A DNA stretch of 64,000 bases from Undibacterium paludis (GTDB lineage: Bacteria; Pseudomonadota; Gammaproteobacteria; Burkholderiales; Burkholderiaceae_D), in NCBI RefSeq assembly GCF_022568815.1, contig NZ_JAKZHX010000012.1:186001-250000 (forward strand), in the 5' to 3' direction. The notes under the pieces were generated by a model. That model worked only from the letters and a program-made list of their open reading frames with translations, ran no database searches and was not told where the DNA came from. Shown piece by piece: positions 8,186 through 17,423 of the stretch. Within the stretch, counting starts at the first letter, position 1. Every line of letters begins with the position of its first letter. Made by a program: the position numbers and the translations under genes.

Positions 8186-9682
8186 ATGACATCCACAATA
8201 TCGCATTACATGAATGGTGAAATTTTTGCTTCCGGCAGTGGTCGCAGGCAAGACGTGTTCAATCCCGCGACCGGTGAGGTGACGGGTAGTGTCGCCCTCG
8301 CCAGCATGGATGAAGTACATGCCGTTATTGCCGCCGCCAAGGCTGCCGCACCAGCCTGGGCAGAAACCGCCCCCTTGAAACGCGCCCGTGTGATGTTCAA
8401 ATTCAAGGAATTGCTGGACCAGCATCACCAGGAAATGGCCGCCCTGATCACCCGCGAACACGGCAAGGTTTTGTCGGACGCCATGGGCGAAGTCACGCGC
8501 GGCATAGAAATCGTGGAATTTGCCTGCGGCATGCCACAATTATTGAAGTCACAATTTTCGGACAATATCGGTGGCGGCATAGACAATTACAACTTGCGCC
8601 AACCACTCGGTGTGACAGCTGGCATCACGCCTTTCAACTTCCCCTTCATGGTGCCTATGTGGATGGCGCCGCTGGCGATTGCGACTGGCAATACCTTCAT
8701 ACTGAAACCATCCGAGCGTGACCCGTCCTGCTCATTGCTGATTGCCGACCTGTTCAAAAAAGCGGGTTTACCCGATGGTGTTTTCAATGTCGTGCAGGGT
8801 GATAAAGTGGCTGTCGATGCACTGCTCCAGCACCCTGATGTGTCGGCGATTTCTTTCGTCGGCTCCACGCCTATCGCCGAATATATTTACAGCGAAGGCA
8901 CGCGCAGGGGCAAGCGTGTGCAGGCTTTGGGTGGTGCAAAAAACCACCTGGTCGTCATGCCTGACGCCAATCTGGAACAAGCCGTCGATGCCCTGATGGG
9001 CGCAGCTTATGGCTCTGCCGGTGAGCGTTGCATGGCGATCTCGGTCGCTGTCGCTGTTGGCAATGTGGCTGACAAACTCGTAGAAACTTTGGTACCACGC
9101 GTGCAAGCGCTGAAGATCAAGAACGGCATGGAGTCCGATGCTGAAATGGGTCCGGTAGTGACTGCCCAGCACAAGGCGAAAATCGAGTCTTATATTGCTG
9201 AAGGCATAGCTGAAGGTGCACAACTGCTGGTCGATGGCCGTGACCTGAAAGTGCCTGGACATGAAAAAGGTTTCTTCCTCGGCGGCTGCCTGTTCGACCA
9301 TGTCAGAGAGGGCATGAAGATACATCGCGAAGAAATTTTTGGCCCGGTATTATGCATAGTCCGCGTGCCTGATTTTGCCTCTGCTGTTGAGCTTATCAAT
9401 CGTCATGAATTCGGTAACGGCGTGTCCTTGTTCACGTCTGACGGTAACACTGCCCGCGAATTCTCACGCCGCATTCAGGTCGGCATGGTGGGTATCAATG
9501 TGCCGATCCCTGTCCCCATGGCGTGGCACTCTTTTGGTGGCTGGAAGCGTTCTTTGTTTGGTGATGTGCATGCCTATGGGGAAGAGGGCATACGGTTTTA
9601 TACGCGCTATAAATCGATCATGCAGCGGTGGCCGGATAGCATAGGCAAGGGGGCAGAGTTTACGATGCCGGTGGCGAAATAG
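8186..9682 (+). CDS. mmsA: Methylmalonate-semialdehyde dehydrogenase (CoA-acylating)
   Basis: The 498-residue protein is a full-length MmsA. The enzyme oxidises methylmalonate semialdehyde (and malonate semialdehyde) to propionyl-CoA (acetyl-CoA) with NAD and CoA, in valine, inositol and beta-alanine breakdown. Seen are the NAD-site segment [44 protein letters not shown], the catalytic cysteine in [14 protein letters not shown] (about residue 282), and the ending [20 protein letters not shown] typical of this subfamily. It is divergent from a LysR gene. A repeat-rich intergenic stretch follows; no 3-hydroxyisobutyrate dehydrogenase gene (mmsB) is next to it. Confidence 0.93.
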   Translation: MTSTISHYMNGEIFASGSGRRQDVFNPATGEVTGSVALASMDEVHAVIAAAKAAAPAWAETAPLKRARVMFKFKELLDQHHQEMAALITREHGKVLSDAMGEVTRGIEIVEFACGMPQLLKSQFSDNIGGGIDNYNLRQPLGVTAGITPFNFPFMVPMWMAPLAIATGNTFILKPSERDPSCSLLIADLFKKAGLPDGVFNVVQGDKVAVDALLQHPDVSAISFVGSTPIAEYIYSEGTRRGKRVQALGGAKNHLVVMPDANLEQAVDALMGAAYGSAGERCMAISVAVAVGNVADKLVETLVPRVQALKIKNGMESDAEMGPVVTAQHKAKIESYIAEGIAEGAQLLVDGRDLKVPGHEKGFFLGGCLFDHVREGMKIHREEIFGPVLCIVRVPDFASAVELINRHEFGNGVSLFTSDGNTAREFSRRIQVGMVGINVPIPVPMAWHSFGGWKRSLFGDVHAYGEEGIRFYTRYKSIMQRWPDSIGKGAEFTMPVAK

Positions 9683-9689
9683 CGACTAG

Positions 9690-10410
9690 CGACAGCTGCC
9701 TCCTTCTCCTTCAAGGAGAAGGTCGGGACGAGGAAGGGGTTTGGTTGTAATACCGTATGGGTATTAACGTCGCTCCTGCGCAGGCAGGAGCCCAGTGGCG
9801 TTTGTTGCATGCTTGAGTCTTTATTAAAACGATTGCCCTTCGTGGATACCTGCCGGGTCTCGGCCCGGCGGCCGAAATACTTTCTTTGCTTCGCCAAAGA
9901 AAGTATCCAAAGAAAGGCGACCGCAGACTCGCCCTCCGGGTGCTTACGCTACGCTCCAGCATAATTTGTGCATCACAAAAAATGGGAAGATCCGAAACTC
10001 GCCTGCGGCTCAAACATCGGCTCTTCTGATTCCATTTTCTGTGACGCACAAATTACATCGTCCCAAGCGGATTAAGGTCAAGAACAAAGTCAAAAACAAC
10101 CGCAACTGCGACGTCAATTTGACCGTTATGAATATAGCGTTGAGGGCGGTCAATCAACCAGGGTTTTGGGTTTGCTGTTGTTTTTGACTTTTGCAGTTCC
10201 CATGTGTAGCCGCCGTTTGTGCAGTACAGAAAATGGAAAGAGAAAGGCCGATGTTTGAGCCGCAGGCGAGTTTTCGGACTTTCCCATTTTTTGTACTGCA
10301 CAAACGGGAACCCCGAAGGGGCGGGTACGCCTGGGTCGCCTTCTTTGGCTTACTTTTCTTGGCGAGACAAGAAAAGTGAGTAGCTGTCGGGCTACCCCCG
10401 ACTTGCAATC
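9690..10410. repeat. Composite intergenic repeat cluster (family C, locus 1)
   Basis: The 852-base gap after mmsA is built from repeats. In order there is a hairpin CCTTCTCCTT-C-AAGGAGAAGG (9702-9722); a hairpin GCTCCTGC-GCAG-GCAGGAGC (9772-9791); a motif ACTTTCTTTG-CTTCG-CCAAAGAAAG (about 9879-9903); a unit starting AAAATGGGAAG and ending CCATTTTCTGTG (about 9978-10043); and an inverted copy of that unit (about 10217-10296). It closes with an inverted partner of the TTTCTTTG motif (near 10357-10380). Similar modules recur at 58310-58745. Short open frames here follow the repeats and are not supported as genes. Confidence 0.75.
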
Positions 10411-10534
10411 GCAATACAGTGACAGAAGTATGTAAATGGGTTAGCGTACAAAAACTTGATTCCATTCAAGACTAAAAAAGTCTGATTTCCCTGTTTTTAG
10501 CGACTCACTTAATAAATTTAATTGGAGCTCCAAA

Positions 10535-11572
10535 ATGGCTGACTTGCAAACACTCTGCCCCCACCCCATCATCCAGGCCCCCATGGCCGGTGGCGCCACC
10601 ACCCCGGAACTGGTCGCAGCAGTATCGAATGCAGGAGGCCTGGGCTCGCTCGCCGCTCCTTTGCTGACCCCACTGGCCATCATAGAACAGGCAGAACACA
10701 TCAGAAGACTGACTGACAAGCCGTTCGCCATCAACCTGTTCGTACAAACCCGGCCCCAGGTCGATTTTGCGGCACTTGAAGCCGCCAAGTTATTGTTGCA
10801 ACTTGTTTGCCAGGAGCTGGGCTGGGACACCCTGCCTACACCTACCCGCTGGTGCGAAGACTTTGAAGCACAGCTCGATGCGCTGATCACGGCCCGCCCA
10901 GCCGTCGCCAGTTTTACTTTTGATGTCTTGCACGGCAGCCAGTTACAGCGCCTGCATGCTGCCGGGATCAAAGTGGTCGGCACAGCCACCAATTTGCAGG
11001 AAGCCATCGTCTGGCAAGCCATGGGGGCGGATGCAGTCTGCCTGCAAGGGGTAGAGGCCGGTGGTCACCGTGGCACTTTCATCGGTGCGCAAAAAGATTC
11101 CACTCTTGGCCTGTTCGCCTTGCTGGAAGCCTGCAAGCCGCATATGCAGGTGCCCATCATCGCTGCTGGCGGCATCATGGATGGCAGGCAGATCAGGCAG
11201 GCCTTGCAGGCGGGAGCACAACTGGTGCAAATGGGTACAGCCTTCCTGACGACCAGGGAATCGGCGATACATCCAGCCTATAAACAACGCCTGCTGGACA
11301 GCAGCAGCGACACGACCCGCCAGACCCGTGCTTTTTCTGGACGTATCGCACGTGGTCTGGACAATCATTTCATGCAGGCCATGGATGCCGTGGCTGACAA
11401 GGTGCCTGCCTATCCTATACAGAACGCACTGACGGGTTCCATACGTGCAGCGGCGGGCAAGGCAGCAAATACTGAATTGATGTCGATGTGGGCCGGGCAG
11501 GGCATGGCAGCGGTCAGGAATATGAGTGTGGCAGAACTGATGGCAGCACTGGTCGCAGAAATGCAGGATTAA
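10535..11572 (+). CDS. Nitronate monooxygenase family flavoprotein
   Basis: The 345-residue protein is an FMN-dependent TIM-barrel enzyme of the 2-nitropropane dioxygenase/nitronate monooxygenase family. It shows HPIIQAPMAGGATTPELVAAVSNAGGLGSLA at the N-terminus, the active-site histidine in GVEAGGHRGTF (about residue 177), IIAAGGIMDGRQIRQAL and VQMGTAFLTTRES for phosphate binding. Members oxidise alkyl nitronates such as propionate 3-nitronate, though some act on other substrates. The start has a good ribosome site (GGAG). The GMC oxidoreductase gene follows after 21 bp and probably shares the transcript. Confidence 0.85.
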   Translation: MADLQTLCPHPIIQAPMAGGATTPELVAAVSNAGGLGSLAAPLLTPLAIIEQAEHIRRLTDKPFAINLFVQTRPQVDFAALEAAKLLLQLVCQELGWDTLPTPTRWCEDFEAQLDALITARPAVASFTFDVLHGSQLQRLHAAGIKVVGTATNLQEAIVWQAMGADAVCLQGVEAGGHRGTFIGAQKDSTLGLFALLEACKPHMQVPIIAAGGIMDGRQIRQALQAGAQLVQMGTAFLTTRESAIHPAYKQRLLDSSSDTTRQTRAFSGRIARGLDNHFMQAMDAVADKVPAYPIQNALTGSIRAAAGKAANTELMSMWAGQGMAAVRNMSVAELMAALVAEMQD

Positions 11573-11593
11573 TCAGCAGCAAGGGAAAATGGT

Positions 11594-13213
11594 ATGGAAG
11601 CAGCAGGACAATTTGACTACATCGTCGTCGGTGCCGGTACTGCAGGTTGCGTATTGGCAAACCGCCTCAGCAAAAATCCAGACAACAGGGTCTTGTTGAT
11701 AGAAGCAGGCGGCAAGGATGATTATGTGTGGATACATATCCCCGTTGGTTATCTGTATTGCATCAATAATCCGCGTACCGACTGGATGTACCGTACCGAA
11801 GCAGAGTCCGGCCTGAATGGCCGCAGCCTGATCTATCCGCGCGGCAAGGTGCTGGGTGGCTGCTCATCCATCAATGGCATGATCTACATGCGTGGCCAGG
11901 AAAGGGATTACCAGCAATGGGCAGAACTGACCGGGGACGACAGCTGGCGCTGGGAGCAGGTCTTGCCGCTATTTAAACAAAGCGAAGATCACTATAGTGG
12001 CAATACAGAATTCCATGGCAGCGGTGGTGAATGGCGGGTGGAAAAACAGAGGCTGTCGTGGGAAATCCTTGATGCCTTCCGTGACGCAGCAGCCGAAGTC
12101 GGCATACCGAAATCGGATGATTTCAACCGTGGTGACAATGAGGGCTGCGGCTATTTTGATGTCAACCAGAAACGCGGCATACGCTGGAATGCATCCAAGG
12201 CTTTTTTACGGCCGGCATCGGACCGGCCCAACCTGACCATCATGACCGGTTGCCAGGTCAGGCGTCTGCGCATCAGCGAAGGCGAACAGGGCAAGCGTTG
12301 TACTGGTGTGGAATTTGTCGGTGGTGGCAATGAATGGTTTGCCGAGTCAGTGAAAGAAACGGTGCTGGCAGCTGGCGCTATTGGTTCACCCCAGATACTG
12401 CAGCTGTCTGGCATAGGTGCAGCCGACCACCTGCAACAGGCGGGAGTGGCCCTTGTCCATGATTTGCCGGGTGTAGGTGGCAACCTGCAAGATCACTTGC
12501 AGATACGTTCAGCCTTTAAAATCAGCGGAGCCAGAACGCTTAACAAGATGGCTAACAGTCTGCTGGGCAAGGCGCGCATTGGTCTGGAATACGCCTTGTT
12601 CCAGAGCGGCCCCATGTCGATGGCGCCTTCGCAACTGGGGGCATTTACCCGTTCCGATGCCAGCCAGGCGACGCCTAACCTGCAATACCATGTGCAACCC
12701 TTGTCACTGGAGAAATTTGGTGACCCGCTGCATGATTTCCCGGCCTTCACGGCCAGTGTCTGCAATCTGCGTCCAACTTCACGCGGTCATGTGCGAATCA
12801 CCAGCAATGACGCCTTTGCCGCACCCAGGATCGTGCCAAATTATCTGAGTACGCCGGAAGACCGCAAGATCGCCGCTGATTCCCTGACGCTGACGCGCAA
12901 GATCGTCGCAGCCCCGGCTTTGCAGAAATATATGCCGGAGGAAATGAAGCCTGGTGCACAGTTCCGCAGTGAAGAAGAACTGGCAAAAGCTGCCGGTGAC
13001 ATAGGGACAACGATCTTCCATCCGGTAGGCACTTGCAAAATGGGCCGTATCGACGATACTGGGGCGGTGGTGGACAGTGCCTTGCGCGTCATAGGCATAG
13101 CCGGGCTACGTGTTGCTGATGCTTCCATCATGCCGACCATAACCTCAGGTAATACCAACTCACCAACTGTGATGATTGCAGAGAAGGCTGCCAGGAGTAT
13201 ATTGGAGGGTTGA
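11594..13213 (+). CDS. GMC-family FAD oxidoreductase (choline/alcohol dehydrogenase-like)
   Basis: The 539-residue protein has the FAD-binding YIVVGAGTAGCVLANRLS (residues 9-26), GMC signature 1 around YPRGKVLGGCSSINGMIYMR, signature 2 GAIGSPQILQLSGIG, and the C-terminal catalytic histidine in HPVGTCKMG with the paired polar residue in SGNTNSPTV. The family oxidises alcohols; close relatives are called choline dehydrogenases, but no betaine aldehyde dehydrogenase or BetI is near, so choline is not supported. The substrate is unknown. It lies directly after the nitronate monooxygenase gene and before a transporter operon, suggesting uptake and oxidation of one nitrogen-containing or alcohol substrate. 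That link is inference. Confidence 0.85.
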   Translation: MEAAGQFDYIVVGAGTAGCVLANRLSKNPDNRVLLIEAGGKDDYVWIHIPVGYLYCINNPRTDWMYRTEAESGLNGRSLIYPRGKVLGGCSSINGMIYMRGQERDYQQWAELTGDDSWRWEQVLPLFKQSEDHYSGNTEFHGSGGEWRVEKQRLSWEILDAFRDAAAEVGIPKSDDFNRGDNEGCGYFDVNQKRGIRWNASKAFLRPASDRPNLTIMTGCQVRRLRISEGEQGKRCTGVEFVGGGNEWFAESVKETVLAAGAIGSPQILQLSGIGAADHLQQAGVALVHDLPGVGGNLQDHLQIRSAFKISGARTLNKMANSLLGKARIGLEYALFQSGPMSMAPSQLGAFTRSDASQATPNLQYHVQPLSLEKFGDPLHDFPAFTASVCNLRPTSRGHVRITSNDAFAAPRIVPNYLSTPEDRKIAADSLTLTRKIVAAPALQKYMPEEMKPGAQFRSEEELAKAAGDIGTTIFHPVGTCKMGRIDDTGAVVDSALRVIGIAGLRVADASIMPTITSGNTNSPTVMIAEKAARSILEG

Positions 13214-13284
13214 TCAGACAGGGAGTCAGGAGCCGGGGCAGGGTGCAACGTTGCGGCGAAGCAGCAAAATCAACTTGCGTGGTA

Positions 13285-13299
13285 CTACTTACAGTAGTT
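13285..13299. promoter_or_regulatory. Small dyad upstream of the ABC transporter operon
   Basis: ACTACT-TAC-AGTAGT is a perfect 6-bp inverted repeat about 130 bp before the first transporter gene, set inside a wider imperfect dyad TGGTACTACT...AGTAGTTATACC. It may be an operator. The stretch after it is A/T-rich and includes a weak CTCCC...GGGAG stem with a short T-run (13357-13382). Confidence 0.3.
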
Positions 13300-13427
13300 A
13301 TACCGTATTGTTGAGAAATCACTTTGCTGGGTACTATAAAAAGCTAATAAAAAATGCTCCCCGAATTAAAAGAGGGAGTTTTGTCACATTGGATTCAAAA
13401 CCATAGGCTGGACAAAAAGGAGAAGAG

Positions 13428-14201
13428 ATGACAGACGTCATCCTGGAGACCAAGCACTTGACAAAAGAGTTCAAGGGCTTTACTGCTGTGAGCGAAGTAA
13501 ATTTGCAGGTACAGCGTGGGCATATCCACGCCCTGATCGGACCTAATGGCGCCGGCAAGACGACCTGTTTCAATTTGCTGACCAAATTTCTTGTCCCTAC
13601 TTCGGGACAAATTCTTTTCAACGGGCGTGATATTACGGCTGCCAAACCGGCCCAGATCGCCAGACAAGGCATTATCCGTTCCTTCCAGATTTCTGCCGTT
13701 TTCCCGCACCTGACGGTGATGGAAAACGTGCGCATAGGCTTGCAGAGAAAACTTGGCACATCTTTTCATTTCTGGAAAAGCGAGCAGTCGCTGAATCAGC
13801 TCAATGCCCGCGCCATGGAATTGCTGGCTGAAGTTGACCTGACTTCGTTTGCCGATACTGTTACTGTCGATTTGCCCTATGGCCGCAAACGTGCGCTGGA
13901 AATTGCCACGACGCTGGCGATGGAGCCGGAAATGATGCTGCTTGATGAACCCACGCAAGGCATGGGCCATGAAGACGTGCATCGCGTGACTGAGCTCATC
14001 AAGAAGGTATCGGCTGGCCGTACCATCCTGATGGTGGAACATAATATGAGCGTGGTCTCAGGTATTTGCGACAAGATTTCGGTCTTGCAACGTGGCGCGA
14101 TGCTGGCTGAAGGTAATTACAAGGAAGTATCGACCAATCCCAAGGTCATGGAAGCTTATATGGGCAGTACCAGCGGTGAGCTGGAAGGGGCGCATGCATG
14201 A
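13428..14201 (+). CDS. ABC transporter ATP-binding protein, LivG-like
   Basis: The 257-residue protein is one of two nucleotide-binding subunits of a HAAT-class (branched-chain amino acid/amide) importer. It has Walker A GPNGAGKT (about residues 38-45), a Q-loop region in IIRSFQISAVFPHLTVMENV, a signature region rendered as VDLPYGRKRALEIATTLA, Walker B MMLLDEPTQGM and the H-loop MVEHNM. LivG-type members carry the longer C-terminal end seen here. The signature LPYGRKR departs from LSGGQ but is usual for this subfamily. It is the first gene of the five-gene import operon and overlaps the next gene by 4 bp. Confidence 0.92.
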   Translation: MTDVILETKHLTKEFKGFTAVSEVNLQVQRGHIHALIGPNGAGKTTCFNLLTKFLVPTSGQILFNGRDITAAKPAQIARQGIIRSFQISAVFPHLTVMENVRIGLQRKLGTSFHFWKSEQSLNQLNARAMELLAEVDLTSFADTVTVDLPYGRKRALEIATTLAMEPEMMLLDEPTQGMGHEDVHRVTELIKKVSAGRTILMVEHNMSVVSGICDKISVLQRGAMLAEGNYKEVSTNPKVMEAYMGSTSGELEGAHA

Positions 14202-14920
14202 GTGCACCAAGTACAAATCCTGCGCTGGAAATTACCGGCTTGCAAGCCTGGTATGGCGAATCGCATATCCTGCATGATGTGAACCTGAAAGTGAACCAGG
14301 GCGAGGTCGTGACCATATTGGGCCGTAACGGTGCCGGGCGCACGACGACCATGCGCGCCATCGTCGGTTTGACGGGCGCACGCAAGGGTTCGATCAAGAT
14401 CAATGGGCAAGAGGCTATTCACCTGCCTACCCACAAGGTGGCGCATCTGGGTGTGGGTTACTGCCCGGAAGAGCGGGGCATATTTTCGTCCTTATCCACA
14501 GAAGAAAACCTGATGTTGCCACCCCTGGTATCGAAAGAGCACAAGGGTATGTCGGTGGCCGAGATTTACGAGATGTTCCCTAATCTGGCCGAGCGCAAGA
14601 ACAGCCAGGGCACGCGCCTGTCTGGTGGTGAGCAACAGATGCTGGCGGTTGCCCGCATCCTGCGCACAGGTGCTCGCCTGCTGTTGCTTGATGAGATATC
14701 CGAGGGCCTGGCCCCGGTCATCGTGCAGGCCCTGGCGCGCATGATCACGACTTTGAAAGCCAAGGGTTATACCATCGTCATGGTGGAACAGAATTTCCGT
14801 TTTGCTGCACCGCTGGCTGATAGGTTTTATGTCATGGAACACGGGCAGATTGTAGAAAGTTTTGCGGCCGCGCAATTGCAGGAAAAAATGCCGGTCTTGA
14901 ATGAGTTGTTGGGTGTGTAG
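14198..14920 (+). CDS. ABC transporter ATP-binding protein, LivF-like, with Arg in Walker A
   Basis: The 240-residue second ATPase of the importer has Walker A reading GRNGAGRTT, with arginine at residue 48 where the catalytic lysine is expected (codon CGC). The rest is intact: signature LSGGEQQMLAVARIL, Walker B LLLLDEISEGLAP and switch MVEQNF. The change is in-frame and surrounded by normal sequence. I recall related LivF proteins with the same variant, so it may be a conserved trait giving one weakened ATP site. The start ATG overlaps the LivG-like stop. Confidence 0.92.
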   Translation: MSAPSTNPALEITGLQAWYGESHILHDVNLKVNQGEVVTILGRNGAGRTTTMRAIVGLTGARKGSIKINGQEAIHLPTHKVAHLGVGYCPEERGIFSSLSTEENLMLPPLVSKEHKGMSVAEIYEMFPNLAERKNSQGTRLSGGEQQMLAVARILRTGARLLLLDEISEGLAPVIVQALARMITTLKAKGYTIVMVEQNFRFAAPLADRFYVMEHGQIVESFAAAQLQEKMPVLNELLGV

Positions 14921-14985
14921 TCAGGCAAGCAAACTGTCACGTCAACTGGCGGACAGATCAGATAATAAGTGATTGGAGAAGACGC

Positions 14986-16206
14986 ATGAAAGCTAAGTTC
15001 ACAAAACTCAAGGTAGCAAGTTTCGCAGTATCTGCCGCACTGGCTGGCCTGGCACTCAATGCAAATGCGCAAGTGTCTGGCGATGTGGTCAAGATCGGTT
15101 TCATCACCGATATCTCAGGCCTGTATTCTGATATTGATGGCCAGGGTGGTGCAGAAGCCATCAAGATGGCGATTGCCGATTTTGGTGGCACGGTACTGGG
15201 CAAGAAAATTGAACTGGTCACAGCTGATCACCAAAACAAGGCCGATATCGCCGCCAGCCGCGCCCGCGAATGGTTTGACCGCGATGGCGTCGATATGCTG
15301 ATCGGTGGCACCAATTCTGGTACGTCCCTGTCCATGTCCAAAGTGGCAGCTGAAAAAAAACGTGTCTTCATCTCCATCGGCGCTGGCACAGCCCGCCTGA
15401 CCAATGAAGAATGTACAGCCAATACCGTGCACTATGCGTATGACACCGTGGCCCTGGCCAAGGGCACAGGTTCTGCCGTGGTCAAACAGGGTGGCAAGAG
15501 CTGGTATTTCCTGACGGCTGATTATGCCTTTGGTGCATCGCTGGAAAGCGATACGGCCAACGTCGTCAAGGCCAATGGCGGTACGGTTGCGGGTTCGGTT
15601 AAACACCCTTTGTCGGCATCTGATTTCTCTTCCTTCCTGTTGCAGGCGCAAGCATCCAAGGCACAAATCCTGGGCCTGGCGAATGCGGGTGGTGACACCA
15701 TCAATGCGGTCAAGGCTGCCAATGAATTCGGCATTACCAAGACCATGAAGCTGGCTGGCTTACTGATGTTTATCAACGATATCCATTCCCTGGGTCTGAA
15801 TGCCACGCAAGGCATGTACCTGACCGATAGCTGGTACTGGAACCAGAACGAAGAAGCGCGCAAATGGTCACGCCGCTATTTCGAAAAAATGAAGAAAATG
15901 CCTTCCAGCCTGCAAGCGGCTGATTACTCTGCGACCATGGCTTACCTGAACGCCGTCAAGGCAGCAGGTACCGACGACACCGCCAAGGTCATGGAAAAAC
16001 TGAAGGCTGCCAAGATCAACGACATGTATGCCAAGAATGGTTATATCCGTGCTGATGGCAGCATGATCCATGATATGTACCTCATGCAGGTGAAATCCAG
16101 CGCCGAGTCGAAAGAGCCTTGGGATTACTACAAGGTGGCGCAGACGATTCCGGGTGAGCAGGCATTTACCACCAAGTCCGAATCCAAATGCTCCCTCTGG
16201 AAGTGA
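14986..16206 (+). CDS. ABC transporter periplasmic substrate-binding protein (branched-chain amino acid/amide type)
   Basis: The 406-residue protein has a Sec signal peptide (MKAKFTKLKVASFAVSAALAGLALNANAQ) without a lipobox cysteine, so it should be free in the periplasm. It then shows the type 1 periplasmic fold: VKIGFITDISGLYSDIDGQGG, KIELVTADHQNKADIAASRAREW, INDIHSLGLNATQGMYLTDSWYWNQN. Such proteins bind aliphatic amino acids, amides, urea or aromatic acids; the ligand cannot be read from sequence. It sits between the two ATPase genes and the two permease genes. A repeat-bearing gap of 321 bp separates it from the permeases. Confidence 0.92.
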   Translation: MKAKFTKLKVASFAVSAALAGLALNANAQVSGDVVKIGFITDISGLYSDIDGQGGAEAIKMAIADFGGTVLGKKIELVTADHQNKADIAASRAREWFDRDGVDMLIGGTNSGTSLSMSKVAAEKKRVFISIGAGTARLTNEECTANTVHYAYDTVALAKGTGSAVVKQGGKSWYFLTADYAFGASLESDTANVVKANGGTVAGSVKHPLSASDFSSFLLQAQASKAQILGLANAGGDTINAVKAANEFGITKTMKLAGLLMFINDIHSLGLNATQGMYLTDSWYWNQNEEARKWSRRYFEKMKKMPSSLQAADYSATMAYLNAVKAAGTDDTAKVMEKLKAAKINDMYAKNGYIRADGSMIHDMYLMQVKSSAESKEPWDYYKVAQTIPGEQAFTTKSESKCSLWK

Positions 16207-16310
16207 AATCCAATTCTCGGGCGCATAGCGGCGTTGCAAAGCCTCGCAATACTTTCGTATTGCTGTGTTTTGCGCCTTGCTCTGCATCCCGGTAATTGAA
16301 TTTCAACATT
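16203..16310. repeat. Palindromic repeat related to family B, inside the transporter operon
   Basis: The arms are GTGAAATCCAATTCTCGGG at the left and CCCGGTAATTGAATTTCAAC at the right, with an inner hairpin GCAATACTTTCGTATTGC and the words GCGTTGCAAAG and TTTGCGCCTTGC shared with 5891-6053. The left end overlaps the stop codon of the binding-protein gene. It may protect or attenuate the transcript between binding protein and permease. Confidence 0.65.
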
Positions 16311-16527
16311 GCCGTTGTTTTACGGGTAAGGTCGCGGACTTCGTCGCGACCTGTGTGTTTGCAAAATTGAAGTCGAATTGAAGTCGTTCTGCTCAGAGCC
16401 GTTCACAGAAAAAAGTATTTTGCGATTAGCCAAAAATAGAAATGGCTTTTCTCTTGATGTTCCCTGTGTCTCCGTGCCTCTGTGTTGAGAGGTCTTCCCC
16501 TTTCCATCCATTTTTATTTAGCGTGCC
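16311..16527. other. Non-coding gap before the first permease gene
   Basis: No gene is supported. The segment includes a low-complexity phrase CTGTGTCTCCGTGCCTCTGT (16466-16485), of a type often seen as intergenic debris in unrelated bacterial genomes, followed by T-rich DNA and a ribosome site close to the permease start. A second promoter for the permeases could lie here but I cannot point to one. Confidence 0.5.
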
Positions 16528-17412
16528 ATGGAAATATTTGGTATTCCGCTGCAAGCGATGCTGAGCCAGTTGTTGCTGGGCTTGGTCAACGGCTCGTTTT
16601 ACGCGATGCTGTCTTTGGGGCTGGCCGTGATCTTCGGCTTGCTCAATGTCATCAATTTTGCCCATGGCGCCCTGTATATGATGGGTGCCTTCCTTGCATG
16701 GATGGGCATGAATTATTTTGGTGTCAATTACTGGGTGATGCTGTTTGCTGCACCGCTGCTGGTCGGCCTGTTTGGCGTCGTCATTGAAAAGACTATGCTG
16801 CGCTGGCTGTACAAGCTTGATCATCTGTATGGCTTGCTGCTGACCTTTGGTATCACGCTGATGCTGGAAGGTGTGTTCCGGTCCATCTATGGCGTATCTG
16901 GCCAGCCTTATCAAGTGCCAGACGCACTGACCGGGGCGACTAACCTCGGTTTCATGATACTGCCCAATTACCGCGCCTGGGTGGTCGTCGCTTCGCTGGT
17001 GGTGTGCTTTGCCACCTGGTTTGTCATTGAAAAAACCAAGTTGGGCGCTTACCTGCGTGCCGGTACCGAGAACCCCAAACTGGTTGAGGCTTTTGGCGTC
17101 AACGTGCCGCTGATGGTCACGCTGACTTACGGCTTCGGTGTGGCGCTGGCGGCCTTTGCCGGCGTGCTGGCGGCGCCTGTCATACAAGTGTCGCCGCTGA
17201 TGGGTTCCAACCTGATTATTACGGTGTTTGCGGTGGTGGTGATTGGGGGCATGGGTTCCATCCTCGGTTCGATTTTGACCGGTCTGGGTCTGGGTATTAT
17301 CGAGGGTCTGACACGGGTGTTTTATCCTGAGCTGTCGGCGACTGTCGTGTTCATCGTTATGGCGATTGTCCTGATGATCCGCCCTGCCGGTTTGTTCGGT
17401 AAAGAAAAATAA
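16528..17412 (+). CDS. ABC transporter permease, LivH-like
   Basis: The 294-residue integral membrane protein has about eight hydrophobic segments and the LivH-type features: LLLGLVNGSFYAMLSLGLAVIFGLLNVINFAHGALYMMGAF at the N-terminus, VIEKTMLRWLY, and the coupling region TENPKLVEAFGVNVPLM followed by GFGVALAAFAGVLAAPV. The C-terminal GGMGSILGSILTGLGLGI matches permeases of the branched-chain amino acid/amide class. It pairs with the LivM-like permease 11 bp downstream to form the channel of the importer encoded from 13428. Confidence 0.92.
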   Translation: MEIFGIPLQAMLSQLLLGLVNGSFYAMLSLGLAVIFGLLNVINFAHGALYMMGAFLAWMGMNYFGVNYWVMLFAAPLLVGLFGVVIEKTMLRWLYKLDHLYGLLLTFGITLMLEGVFRSIYGVSGQPYQVPDALTGATNLGFMILPNYRAWVVVASLVVCFATWFVIEKTKLGAYLRAGTENPKLVEAFGVNVPLMVTLTYGFGVALAAFAGVLAAPVIQVSPLMGSNLIITVFAVVVIGGMGSILGSILTGLGLGIIEGLTRVFYPELSATVVFIVMAIVLMIRPAGLFGKEK

Positions 17413-17423
17413 ACGGAGCCACC

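Noticed and set aside
10053-10465. Several short frames after mmsA
   Set aside because: They follow the repeat modules, occur on both strands over the same bases and recur wherever the repeat does.
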